DNA of 64,000 nt, taken from the NCBI RefSeq assembly GCF_003014495.1, contig NZ_PYGC01000004.1:62001-126000 (forward strand). Reading direction: 5' to 3'. Positions 35,706-43,677 of this stretch are shown here, in pieces. Origin of the DNA: Prolixibacter denitrificans. Its GTDB lineage: Bacteria > Bacteroidota > Bacteroidia > Bacteroidales > Prolixibacteraceae. Under the pieces are notes generated by a model. The model did not search any database and was not told the DNA's origin. It was given only the letters and a program-made list of their open reading frames with translations. Both the position numbers and the translations under genes were made by a program. Every line of letters starts with the position of its first letter. The stretch's first letter is position 1.

Positions 35706-36073
35706 CGGCGACTTTTAAACGTTGTATTAAACCAAATAAAAATAGTCGCTATACCTTACCACATTTCTAATCTTCATCCTAACCTATTTATTTCGATAAA
35801 TTCTCAAAGTGACATGAAATAAACTTTTCCCTCACATACCCGACTAAAACCATTTGCTACAAACCGTATAATGAATATAAATTGAAAAAAGATAATTATC
35901 CCGATCTTTTTGATGAACAGTCTGAATTTTTTGATGAATGTATAGATCTGGTACGTGAATGAAAATTTTGATTTGCTATAATCAGACAACATGTAGAATA
36001 TAAAGGAGAAGGTTCTGGGAGATTTTTTCTATTTTTCAGAAACCAATAAAGTAACAACCGCAAACCGGCCTAC
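35706..36073. other. AT-rich intergenic stretch with a possible gene remnant
   Basis: About 370 AT-rich bases between the operon terminator and the TPR protein gene. Apart from the open frame noted at 35813-35962, nothing is recognisable. An antisense frame over part of it has the biased composition of non-coding AT-rich DNA. No clear promoter box was found for the gene at 36074. Confidence 0.4.
35813..35962 (+). pseudogene. Open frame without start codon, possible protein 3'-end remnant
   Basis: 49 codons are open between two stops, ending in TGA at 35960-35962. The last part reads YPDLFDEQSEFFDECIDLVRE in two overlapping pieces (YPDLFDEQSEFF, EFFDECIDLVRE), which looks like an acidic amphipathic helix rather than random AT-rich translation. 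There is no ATG; the only start-like codon is a TTG at 35882. I do not recognise a family. It could be a decayed gene's tail or chance. Confidence 0.2.
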
Positions 36074-36745
36074 ATGAAAAAAACAGTTCTTTTCACATTC
36101 ATGGTATTTCTAACAATGACCTGTGCGCTGGGACAAAAGACCTACTCCGGTTCAATCGACAGCAGAAATGCAGCCATACAATTAGCCAATGAGGCAATTT
36201 CAGAAATTAAAAATAAGAATTACGACAGTGCTCTAAACAAGTTGTTAGCATCTATAAAAACAGACTCAACCATACGGGAAACTTATCTGCGACTGTACCA
36301 GATAGCCATTGCAGACCACAAACACAATGCAATAATTATTAAAGCATTAGACAAAGGAAAAAGAATCTTTCAGGAAGATGACGTGCTAAACTTCTATTGT
36401 GGTGAGGTCTACAGACTAAACGCCAATTATGAAAAGGCAATTATAGAATATACAAACGCGATGAAATATGCTAAAGTATATGGCGAAGACTTTTACCTGG
36501 TGCCTTATTACTATCTGAATCGGGGGAATATATACCTAAAAACCGGGAAACTGGAGTCAGCTCTGAATGACTACAATTACTTATTAAAATTGGATTCCAC
36601 TTCAACCAGCGGCCTAACAAACAGAGGAATTACCATGTATAAGTTGGGATTAAAAGATAAAGCTTGCCATGACTGGGAAAAAGCAGTGAAAAATGGATTT
36701 ACCGTTGCAAATAAATATTACCAAAAGTACTGCAATAAAAACTAA
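36074..36745 (+). CDS. Secreted tetratricopeptide-repeat protein
   Basis: A 223-residue protein with a signal peptide (FMVFLTMTCALGQ) and four or so TPR units from about residue 30. Typical pieces are NYDSALNKLLASIKTDS, NYEKAIIEYTNAMKYA and GKLESALNDYNYLLKLDS. TPR solenoids bind other proteins; the ligand is unknown. It starts a run of small exported or membrane proteins of unknown role (36074-38238). Its base composition is more AT-rich than that of the enzymes around it. Confidence 0.8.
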   Translation: MKKTVLFTFMVFLTMTCALGQKTYSGSIDSRNAAIQLANEAISEIKNKNYDSALNKLLASIKTDSTIRETYLRLYQIAIADHKHNAIIIKALDKGKRIFQEDDVLNFYCGEVYRLNANYEKAIIEYTNAMKYAKVYGEDFYLVPYYYLNRGNIYLKTGKLESALNDYNYLLKLDSTSTSGLTNRGITMYKLGLKDKACHDWEKAVKNGFTVANKYYQKYCNKN

Positions 36746-36821
36746 ACTGAGTTTTGACAAGAACTAAAGCAACCTTAAAGTCGCCTGGTTCATCATTAGA
36801 ACATAACTAACATTTGTACTT

Positions 36822-37163
36822 ATGAACCGAAATATTCTCTTAGTCGCACTATTACTGACTTTTTTATCTTTCTTAACTCCATCATGTGAAAAAGATAACG
36901 ACCTGAGCAAAGCCGATTTACTAAAATTTAAAGAGATTGCCTGGAATTCGTTGAACGCTTCAGAACAAAAGTTTGTAACGGTTAATTGGCAAGATGCAAA
37001 TGCTAAAGTCATTAAAAATCCTGATAACGAAGCGGAAGACATTGTTTTAGTCAGTTTCCGAACGACCGTTTCCGATCTGACAGGTCCGTTGAATGTTTTT
37101 ATCCACATCCATACAGAAGAAGTATTTCAACCGAATAACATAACAGATTACGCGTATAATTAA
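36822..37163 (+). CDS. Small lipoprotein of unknown function
   Basis: A 113-residue protein with a lipoprotein signal (LTFLSFLTPSC, Cys24) and a small mature domain of about 85 residues containing SLNASEQKFVTVNWQDANAK. The closing part (VLVSFRTTVSDLTGPLNVF) looks beta-rich. I recognise no family. The start and lipobox make coding very likely. It lies 76 bases after the TPR protein gene. Confidence 0.7.
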   Translation: MNRNILLVALLLTFLSFLTPSCEKDNDLSKADLLKFKEIAWNSLNASEQKFVTVNWQDANAKVIKNPDNEAEDIVLVSFRTTVSDLTGPLNVFIHIHTEEVFQPNNITDYAYN

Positions 37164-37198
37164 ATACACGCAAACGATAAAGCGCTCACTATAAATGT

Positions 37199-37438
37199 AT
37201 GAAAAAAGAAATCCTGCAATTCGGAAAACAGTTTCTGCTCACCGCTCTCATCATGTCCCTTTGCTTACTACTCTTCGATTTATGGGACCCGATTAAACAG
37301 ATGATTACCGGACACTTCGATTCAGAAAAGGATCTCACTTCTTACATTTCACTAAAAACTGATATCCCGGTGATTGTAGCGGTATCCATTGTTATGGCCA
37401 GGGCCAGTATGCGCAGGAAAAAAGCCACCAAAAATTAA
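37199..37438 (+). CDS. Small two-helix membrane protein
   Basis: A 79-residue protein with hydrophobic segments near residues 10-27 and 58-71, and a basic C-terminus (RRKKATKN) expected in the cytoplasm by the positive-inside rule. No family recognised. It begins 35 bases after the lipoprotein gene and ends 23 bases before the next, so the run is likely co-transcribed. Confidence 0.6.
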   Translation: MKKEILQFGKQFLLTALIMSLCLLLFDLWDPIKQMITGHFDSEKDLTSYISLKTDIPVIVAVSIVMARASMRRKKATKN

Positions 37439-37461
37439 AACAACATAGCAAATCCAACAAT

Positions 37462-37848
37462 ATGAAAAAGCTATTATTCCTCTCAACTTTCTTGTTTCTA
37501 TCAGTCATCGCCACAGGACAGGTCAAAAGAATCGCAGAACAATTTCCAATTACAAATATAAAATCCACTGAGTTGAAAGCAGCAGACTTCCGACCTCAGA
37601 AAGTGAAAACAGCATATGATTTGGCGCTGAACTTAAGTTACATTCACCACATCTCAAATGGCTTAAAAGACAAGTACCTGACATTGCCACTCGTAATAAT
37701 TGATGGCAAACCAGTCTCCGAAAAAGAGCTAAAGAAGTTAAGTTTGGATAGAATCAGAGATTATGATTTCCAGTCAGGAGTCATTGCAACAGCTCTTTAT
37801 GGTAGCCGCGGCACCTACGGGATTTTAAAGATTGTATTAAAAGAATAA
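37462..37848 (+). CDS. Secreted stand-alone TonB-receptor plug-like protein
   Basis: A 128-residue protein with a signal peptide (FLSTFLFLSVIATGQ). The second half reads LPLVIIDGKPVSEKELKKLS and then IATALYGSRGTYGILKIVLK. This closely follows the plug domain of SusC-type TonB-dependent receptors (PLVVIDG ... ATAIYGSRGANGVI). The frame ends right after the plug, with no barrel. The gene looks intact, not truncated, because start, signal peptide and stop fit and the next gene starts immediately (37849). It may be a minimal periplasmic domain protein derived from a plug. Function unknown. Confidence 0.75.
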   Translation: MKKLLFLSTFLFLSVIATGQVKRIAEQFPITNIKSTELKAADFRPQKVKTAYDLALNLSYIHHISNGLKDKYLTLPLVIIDGKPVSEKELKKLSLDRIRDYDFQSGVIATALYGSRGTYGILKIVLKE

Positions 37849-38238
37849 ATGGCTAACTTATCTGCCATGAAAACAAAAATCGCTTACCTCGTATCCTTTG
37901 CTATTATCGGGACGCTAATTTTCTTCATTTATCGTTCCTACTCCAACGAGAACAACTCGATGGTACAGCTCCACGCTTCCGCTCATCTGGAGGGGCACCA
38001 CATTGTGATTGCCAATCAGGATTCGTTTGACTATCTGAACATGCAACTGACGGTAAATGAATACTACAAGATAACCGGCTACAATCTGAAATCGGACGAA
38101 ACGTGTTCGATTGGCCAGGTAGAGTTTTTTCTGAATCCCCGACGAAGAATGCCATTGAACGTGAAACCTGTGAAACTTTCCATTTGGTGCAATTTGTACA
38201 ACGGGAAAAAAGGATATTTCACTGCGGATTTGAAGTGA
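37849..38238 (+). CDS. Membrane-anchored small protein of unknown function
   Basis: A protein of 129 residues from the ATG directly after the previous stop codon, or 123 from a second ATG at 37867 (MKTKIAYLVSF), which gives a cleaner N-terminal membrane helix. The rest (about 100 residues) should be periplasmic and beta-rich: QDSFDYLNMQLTVNEYYKI and VEFFLNPRRRMPLNVKP. Two cysteines (in DETCSIG and SIWCNLY) could form a disulphide. No family recognised. It is probably coupled to the plug-like gene. Confidence 0.7.
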   Translation: MANLSAMKTKIAYLVSFAIIGTLIFFIYRSYSNENNSMVQLHASAHLEGHHIVIANQDSFDYLNMQLTVNEYYKITGYNLKSDETCSIGQVEFFLNPRRRMPLNVKPVKLSIWCNLYNGKKGYFTADLK

Positions 38239-38302
38239 ACTGAAAAACAAAGAAAGAAAAATGAAGCCCAACAGCTCGAATTAGATAATCCTGGAAACGT
38301 AT

Positions 38303-38333
38303 TTGGGTTAATTCGAATCATTCCTTAATTTAG
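38303..38333 (+). promoter_or_regulatory. Candidate promoter of the sulfatase gene
   Basis: TTG (38303-38305, within TTTG), 20 bases, then TAATTTAG (38326-38333), one or two changes from TAnnTTTG. It sits 28 bases before the ATG at 38362. Confidence 0.4.
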
Positions 38334-38361
38334 GCTACACTTCTAACTAAACCTTTTTGGA

Positions 38362-39711
38362 ATGAATCGATTAGCGAAAACCATAACCGGGTCACTACTG
38401 CTTGCCGGAACCGGTCTATCGGCTCATGCCGGAAATCCACCGGCCAACCGCCCCAACGTCATCATTATTTATTCGGATGACCAGGGTGCCATCGACCTAA
38501 ATTGTTTTGGTGCCACTGATTTAGTGACACCCAATATGGACAAGTTGGTAGAAAGCGGTGTCAAATTCACCCGGTTTTACGGAGCTCCTATCTGTTCACC
38601 GTCGCGGGCCGGGTTGCTTACCGGGAAAACACCACAGCGAGCTGGCGTGCCCGGCAATGTTAGCGCAAGAAGTCTCGAAGCCGGTATGCCGGGAAGCCAG
38701 TACACCATGGCCGAAATGTTTAAAGATGCAGGATACAAAACGGCGCACATTGGGAAATGGCATTTAGGCCATGCCAAAGATAAACAGCCAAATGCTCAGG
38801 GATTCGATTATTCATTCGGTCATTTTGTGGGCTGTATCGACAATTTTTCCCATTTTTTCTACTGGGACGGTCCTAACCGGCACGATTTGTATCGAAATGG
38901 AAAGGAAGTGTTTTATTCGGGCCGGTATTTTCCCGACTTGATGGTTCAGGAAGCTTCGAAATTTCTGGATGAAAATAAAGACCATCCGTTCTTTATGTAT
39001 TACGCCATGAACACGCCGCATTACCCCTATCAGGGCTCACCTAAATGGCTAAAATATTACCGGGAGAAAGGAGTGAAATACCCAAGAGATTTATACGCAG
39101 CTTTTATTTCGACCATGGACGAAAAAATAGGTCAGCTCTTGAATAAGTTAGAAGAACTGGGCTTACGCAAAAATACCATCATCGTTTTCCAGTCAGATAA
39201 TGGCTATTCTACTGAGGAAAGAGCGCATTTCGGCGGAGGAAGTGCCGGTGTTCTGCGTGGTTCTAAATTTAGTCTGTTTGAAGGAGGAATCCGGGTTCCG
39301 GCGGCAATTAGCTGGCCAGCCCGATTACATCCTGGAGAAGTGCGTAACCAGGTCGCCATAAATGGAGACTGGATGCCAACATTGGCCGAGCTATGCAAAA
39401 TCAAACTCGACACCCATAACCTTGACGGGAAAAGCCTGGTCCCCATTCTGAACGATAAAAGGCACGAGACGTTGCACCCTGCTTTCTGCTGGCAAAACGG
39501 AAAACACTGGGCGGCGAGAAATGGCAGATGGAAATTGCTTGGCAACCCAGTGATTTCCGGAAAGAAATTTGCACCGAAAGATTCCTTGTTTCTGGTCGAT
39601 CTGGAAACCGATCCGGGAGAAATGACGAACCTCGCAACACAATTTCCGAAAAAAGTACAAGCGCTAAAAAAACAATTTGAAAGCTGGCAAAAACATAATC
39701 AGGAGGATTAG
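38362..39711 (+). CDS. Secreted sulfatase (N-acetylgalactosamine-6-sulfatase-like)
   Basis: A 449-residue type I sulfatase with a signal peptide (SLLLAGTGLSAHAG). The metal site starts IIYSDDQGAIDLNCFG; Cys78 in CSPSRAGLLTGK is the residue converted to formylglycine, so a sulfatase-maturing enzyme encoded elsewhere is needed. AHIGKWHLGH and VFQSDNGYSTEE supply further active-site residues. Members remove sulfate from glycans such as algal or animal polysaccharides, which fits a marine or host-glycan lifestyle. No glycan-utilisation SusC/D pair is adjacent. Confidence 0.9.
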   Translation: MNRLAKTITGSLLLAGTGLSAHAGNPPANRPNVIIIYSDDQGAIDLNCFGATDLVTPNMDKLVESGVKFTRFYGAPICSPSRAGLLTGKTPQRAGVPGNVSARSLEAGMPGSQYTMAEMFKDAGYKTAHIGKWHLGHAKDKQPNAQGFDYSFGHFVGCIDNFSHFFYWDGPNRHDLYRNGKEVFYSGRYFPDLMVQEASKFLDENKDHPFFMYYAMNTPHYPYQGSPKWLKYYREKGVKYPRDLYAAFISTMDEKIGQLLNKLEELGLRKNTIIVFQSDNGYSTEERAHFGGGSAGVLRGSKFSLFEGGIRVPAAISWPARLHPGEVRNQVAINGDWMPTLAELCKIKLDTHNLDGKSLVPILNDKRHETLHPAFCWQNGKHWAARNGRWKLLGNPVISGKKFAPKDSLFLVDLETDPGEMTNLATQFPKKVQALKKQFESWQKHNQED

Positions 39712-39811
39712 CGATTAATGATTTTCTAAAAGATTTGGGTTAAAAATCAATACAAAAGCGCAACTTCCAGGCAACTGAATGCATCTCACGGATAGAAAAA
39801 AGCTAACCACC

Positions 39812-40348
39812 ATGAGAAGAGCATTGTTGATATTCATAGTACTTCTGCTTACCGGATGTGATCATGTGCCATCAGATAATCCGCGATACGCCCTCCGGCA
39901 GAAAGTGTTGTTTCAATTCGAATATGTGAATTACGCCTGGGGCTTTCAGCATCGCGGCTGGCTAATCAATTCATCGGGTGAACTTCATTGCTATAACTTA
40001 CCCGACAACTGGAACTTTCCTGATTCCACCGGAACGATTTCTGCTACCGATATGGAGCAGAATCTGCAGAATACAGACAGCATTTGTTACCAAATAAACC
40101 CGGAAGTACTAAAAGCCAAATTCCTGCTATTGCCTTTGGCAGCCAAGGGGCCACTTAGTGACCCCGTTTCTGAAATGGCTGATGCCGGTAGCGCTGTTTA
40201 CGCTGGGTATATTCTCGACCAATCAACCAACCGATACGAACGTATCTTGCTCCAACAACTCGGCGATATCCGGATTGAGAACCGGTCGCAGCAAGCGCAT
40301 GAGCTCTACGAATGGCTTCAATCGGTTAACCAGGAAATCAGTAAATGA
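39812..40348 (+). CDS. Lipoprotein of unknown function
   Basis: A 178-residue lipoprotein (LLLTGC, Cys16). I start at the ATG at 39812 because it puts the basic residues and hydrophobic helix in place; an in-frame ATG at 39779 would add 11 residues in front of the signal. The mature part (WGFQHRGWLINSSGELHCYN, then a segment ending YEWLQSVNQEISK) is not recognised. It follows the sulfatase gene by 100 bases without an evident promoter of its own. Confidence 0.75.
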   Translation: MRRALLIFIVLLLTGCDHVPSDNPRYALRQKVLFQFEYVNYAWGFQHRGWLINSSGELHCYNLPDNWNFPDSTGTISATDMEQNLQNTDSICYQINPEVLKAKFLLLPLAAKGPLSDPVSEMADAGSAVYAGYILDQSTNRYERILLQQLGDIRIENRSQQAHELYEWLQSVNQEISK

Positions 40349-40501
40349 TATTCCATGGTTCCTACGATTTATTGGAATATTTATCGGTAAGCTCTGCTTT
40401 CTCAAAAACATTTGAGATATTGCCGCCACCAAATGTGACTCAAAAAAAGAGGAAAGTCATTAATTGGTCTCAATTAGATCAATTTTCTCAATAAAAGAAA
40501 T

Positions 40502-40888
40502 ATGGAGTTTTTCAGAATAATTAAAGTAAAAACAACGGAACACCTCATTCAAAAGCACATACAATTAAGCAACCTCGAAAAGATTAGCAATGAACTATTT
40601 GCGATTGATAATCCCGAAGGTGATAAATTGAAAATCGGTGGAATATGGGGAGAATTCTCATTGAGTATAAGCCAAATAAAGGGTGGAGTTCGATTTGCTC
40701 TGTTGGAGTGTCCTAATGCACTGTGCTGGACCATTACAACAGGATACCCACCCGACCGGGATTCAATAGTTATACATTTAACCGTCAATCGTCAACGAAA
40801 ACAGCCCGAATTCATTGATGAAATTAACGAGTTTTTAAATGATCATAGTTTTTCATTGGAAAAATTTTTTTCAGAATTACAGGAATGA
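40502..40888 (+). CDS. Small soluble hypothetical protein
   Basis: A 128-residue protein with no signal or membrane segment. It alternates predicted strands and helices (GIWGEFSLSISQIKGGVRF, PDRDSIVIHLTVNRQ, EFIDEINEFLNDHSFSLEKF). I do not recognise a family. It resembles small orphan proteins encoded near toxin-immunity genes only in size and composition, which is no evidence. Coding is supported by the ATG directly after an AT-rich leader and by length. Confidence 0.6.
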   Translation: MEFFRIIKVKTTEHLIQKHIQLSNLEKISNELFAIDNPEGDKLKIGGIWGEFSLSISQIKGGVRFALLECPNALCWTITTGYPPDRDSIVIHLTVNRQRKQPEFIDEINEFLNDHSFSLEKFFSELQE

Positions 40889-40992
40889 ATAAAATGAAGT
40901 GGGCGGGGTGTAGCTTGCGCTTTCAGGCAAACTGAAAATGATTATCTTTATTTGAACATAAGTATTTAATCACTCTCCTTTTCAGGAAACGT

Positions 40993-41895
40993 ATGAAACA
41001 AAAAGTATCCCTGGTCTTGTCGGGTGGTGGAGCCCGTGGAATCGCTCACATTGGCGTTATAGAAGAGCTCGAAAAACAAGGATTTGAAATCAGCTCCATT
41101 GCCGGAACTTCGATGGGGGCATTGGTAGGTGGCGTTTATGCCCTGGGCAAAATGGAGGAGTACAAAGAATGGCTGTACACGCTTGACAAATTCAAGGTCT
41201 TCAATCTGGTCGATTTTACCCTCAGCTCGCAGGGACTCATCAAAGGCGACAAGGTACTGAACAAGATGAAGGAATTCATTCCTGATGCCAAAATTGAGGA
41301 ACTGAGCATCCACTATGCCGCTGTTGCCGCTGATATTATGAATAAAAAAGAAGTCGTTTTCCGGAAAGGAAGTGTATTCGAAGCGATACGAGCATCGATG
41401 GCCATTCCGACTGTTTTCACTCCCGTAAAAACAAAAAACGGTTTGCTGGTCGACGGAGGCATTATCAATAATATTCCGCTCAATCACGTTAAACGGGAAA
41501 AAGACGATCTCCTGATTGCCGTCAATGTAAACGCCGATGTTCCGGTAGACAAACCTGCCGTTTCGAAAAAAGAAGAGAAGAACAACCGGTCGGTTTACCA
41601 GGAAAAAATCAGGGAATTTTACCAACAGTTGCATCTTTCTTCATCAGACAATAAAGAAGAGAAACTGGGATATTTCGACCTCATCAACAAAACCATTGCG
41701 ATGATGACCTACCACATTGGGCAAGCCAACCTGAAAAATCACCCGCCGGATATTTTGATGGAAATATCACACGAAGCTTGCAGCACGTTTGATTTTTACC
41801 GGGCCAAAGAGTTGGTCAGTATGGGCCGGCATGCCGCACAAAAAAGCCTGAAAAAGTACGAAGGAGAAACTATCGGTTCGCAGGCAGAGCATTAA
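40993..41895 (+). CDS. Patatin-like phospholipase
   Basis: A 300-residue cytosolic patatin-family lipid hydrolase of the RssA type. Oxyanion loop SGGGARG, nucleophile Ser40 in GTSMG, and catalytic Asp154 in VDGGIINNIP form the Ser-Asp dyad. The rest is helical, with a Lys/Glu-rich C-terminus (KKYEGETIGSQAEH). It has no signal peptide. A short inverted repeat (TTTCAG/CTGAAA, 40921-40937) lies upstream. Acyl hydrolysis of phospholipids is the family activity; the physiological substrate is unknown. Confidence 0.9.
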   Translation: MKQKVSLVLSGGGARGIAHIGVIEELEKQGFEISSIAGTSMGALVGGVYALGKMEEYKEWLYTLDKFKVFNLVDFTLSSQGLIKGDKVLNKMKEFIPDAKIEELSIHYAAVAADIMNKKEVVFRKGSVFEAIRASMAIPTVFTPVKTKNGLLVDGGIINNIPLNHVKREKDDLLIAVNVNADVPVDKPAVSKKEEKNNRSVYQEKIREFYQQLHLSSSDNKEEKLGYFDLINKTIAMMTYHIGQANLKNHPPDILMEISHEACSTFDFYRAKELVSMGRHAAQKSLKKYEGETIGSQAEH

Positions 41896-41904
41896 AAAAT
41901 CACT

Positions 41905-41912
41905 TAACTTTG
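41905..41912 (+). promoter_or_regulatory. Likely -7 box for the small membrane protein gene
   Basis: TAACTTTG, an exact match to TAnnTTTG, 33 bases before the ATG at 41946. No good -33 TTG is seen at the usual distance. Confidence 0.45.
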
Positions 41913-41945
41913 CGATTTTAAAACTTGAAAATAAAAGACTGACCA

Positions 41946-42146
41946 ATGAGTGACCAGAATAAACTAAGGTGGCAGATTGTTCTCATTATCGTAATGGCTC
42001 TTTTTGCCATCTGGAACCTGTACACCATTTTCATGAAACCAAACGTGTTACGGCACTATGGCTGGCTGGGTATTTCTGTTGCCATCATTGCGGGCACTTT
42101 CGTAATGAGGAAAGAAATAAAAAAACGGATGAACCAGGAAAAATAA
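41946..42146 (+). CDS. Small two-helix membrane protein
   Basis: A 66-residue protein with two hydrophobic helices (about 9-25 and 34-53) joined by a short loop (MKPNVLRHYGWLG) and a basic tail (KEIKKRMNQEK) that should face the cytoplasm. No family recognised. A promoter-like box lies upstream and a bidirectional terminator directly downstream, so it is a single-gene unit. Confidence 0.7.
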   Translation: MSDQNKLRWQIVLIIVMALFAIWNLYTIFMKPNVLRHYGWLGISVAIIAGTFVMRKEIKKRMNQEK

Positions 42147-42147
42147 A

Positions 42148-42180
42148 CCGGAAGTCATGTGATATGCTAATGGCTTCCGG
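42148..42180. terminator. Bidirectional terminator between convergent genes
   Basis: CCGGAAGTCAT (42148-42158) pairs with ATGGCTTCCGG (42170-42180), 11 pairs including one G-U. On the plus strand it is followed by CTCTCTTATTT; on the minus strand by TTTATTTTT. It can therefore end both the small membrane protein gene and the sigma-factor operon arriving from the right. Confidence 0.75.
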
Positions 42181-42207
42181 CTCTCTTATTTCGTGTGGCT
42201 AAATACC

Positions 42208-42846
42208 TTACTCCGATTCAATTTCCCGCAGCAATTCCACGGCTGCATCGCGCAAAGGTTTCTGTCGCTTTCGCCAGATAAGTACACCAATACCGGCTCC
42301 AATAATGATAGCTCCCAGGTAAACAGCCTGGTAAATCAACACGCGGTCCAGGTAATCTACATCTTTGAAATGATTCAAAGAAAGAAAGACATACCCAACG
42401 TCGATTAAAAGGACGGGAATCAAGATGTATAATTTCTGAGGACGTAACAACTTGTACCGTTTGATGGCCTTTCTTAACATCTCGGTAGTAGGCAACGAAT
42501 AATCGACCGCTTTGTACTCCTTGTAATAATGCCTCATGATCAATCCAATCAGCAAGAAAGCCAGAACATAGATGAAACCACCCACCCGGTCACTCCAAAT
42601 CAGGTCTTTATCAGGATTCACCACCAGCAACCCAAAGTAAACGGGGATCATGATCCACATCAACCACTGGAAGTTCCGCATGATTCGTTCGTTTCGCCGA
42701 TCTTCTTTCTGCAAACCGGGAATCAATCCGTTGATATCCAGTAAATGATTGTTTTTGTCGCTATTATTTTTTGTATTCATGACAGGTCTCAATTTTAACA
42801 TGTAACACTCTTTTTCTGCCGTTTCCGACAGCTTTTCCAACATCAT
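42208..42846 (-). CDS. Membrane protein coupled to an ECF sigma factor
   Basis: A 212-residue protein with four hydrophobic helices (about 60-78, 88-104, 140-158 and 170-187) and charged cytoplasmic ends. Its start codons (ATGATG) overlap the stop of the sigma factor gene, so the two are translated together. That position is where anti-sigma factors are usually encoded, and a regulatory role is likely, but I see no zinc-binding anti-sigma motif (HxxxCxxC) and the topology differs from FecR. The N-terminal 55 residues before the first helix could contact the sigma factor. Confidence 0.75.
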   Translation of the reverse strand: MMLEKLSETAEKECYMLKLRPVMNTKNNSDKNNHLLDINGLIPGLQKEDRRNERIMRNFQWLMWIMIPVYFGLLVVNPDKDLIWSDRVGGFIYVLAFLLIGLIMRHYYKEYKAVDYSLPTTEMLRKAIKRYKLLRPQKLYILIPVLLIDVGYVFLSLNHFKDVDYLDRVLIYQAVYLGAIIIGAGIGVLIWRKRQKPLRDAAVELLREIESE

Positions 42847-43355
42847 GCATCACGAACAAGCTTCTCTTTCAGCTGATTCTTAATTCGGTGAATTTTCACT
42901 TTCACGTTCGGCTCCGTAATACCAATTACGTTAGCAATTTCCTTCATTGTCAAGCCTTCCAGCAAAAGCGAAATCAGCGCTTTGTCGATAATCGAAAGCT
43001 GGTTGAGCTCTACCTGCAGCTGTTCAAACAAAGCTTCCTGTTCCAGCTTACTTTCCAGCTCATTGTGATCGTACAGGATTTGCATAGCCGAACTATCCGT
43101 GTTGATCATCAGTTTGGATTGCCGGTACGATTTTCCGCTAAAACTGATGGCCGTATTGACGGCGATGCGGTAAATCCAGGTATTGATCGACGATTCACCA
43201 CGAAACTTGTCGAGGCTTTTCCAGATGTTGACCAATATCTCCTGGTACAAGTCCTTTTGCCCTTCGGCATTGGAATGATAGTACCGGCAGATTCGCACCA
43301 ACCGCTCTTCGTTCCCGGCAATCAAATCTTTAAAGTGTTCCTCTTTGGTGTGCAT
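42843..43355 (-). CDS. ECF-subfamily RNA polymerase sigma factor
   Basis: A 170-residue sigma-70-family protein with only regions 2 and 4. Region 2 includes DLYQEILVNIWKSLDKFRG and the -10-recognition segment SSINTWIYRIAVNTAIS. Region 4 ends with a helix-turn-helix (LTMKEIANVIGITEPNVKVKIHRI). It directs transcription of a stress or envelope regulon that cannot be read here. It is encoded with the membrane protein downstream, a probable regulator. ECF factors often activate their own promoters, which would lie in 43356-43677. Confidence 0.92.
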   Translation of the reverse strand: MHTKEEHFKDLIAGNEERLVRICRYYHSNAEGQKDLYQEILVNIWKSLDKFRGESSINTWIYRIAVNTAISFSGKSYRQSKLMINTDSSAMQILYDHNELESKLEQEALFEQLQVELNQLSIIDKALISLLLEGLTMKEIANVIGITEPNVKVKIHRIKNQLKEKLVRDA

Positions 43356-43677
43356 GAATGTTGGTTTTGCTTATTTAGTCAGGAGCCGACAAAATTGGTT
43401 ACAAATTTGTTTTATAGTAATTATTCCAATCATCTAAAGGATATTTTTCGAAAAAAGAGATCAAATATATCGAATTATTTTATTTAATCTAACGGAACAG
43501 ATTCGTCCTTACCCCTTCATTTTCCGAAACTTATAGATATCCGAATAAAAAGTCTTAAATTTAATAGACAAGAAACCAAATCGTTCGCTCGATAACTATA
43601 ATAATGTGCGAATAGTTCGTTGAAAAGGTAGGGAAAACAAAGTTCATCGGAGAAGTAGAAAGCTAAAAAACAGGGGT
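43356..43677. other. Divergent regulatory region between sigma factor and AraC-type gene
   Basis: 322 AT-rich bases with no gene. It must contain the promoter of the sigma factor operon and that of the fused AraC-family regulator. I see a 10-base palindrome ACAAATTTGT near 43404 and a loose inverted repeat AACTAT/ATAGTT (43594-43617). No clean TAnnTTTG box is visible on either strand, which would fit use of an alternative sigma factor. Confidence 0.4.

Noticed and set aside
35804-35992. Minus-strand 62-residue frame
   Set aside because: Its Phe/Ile/Lys-rich composition is what AT-rich non-coding DNA gives, and it has no signal, motif or promoter.
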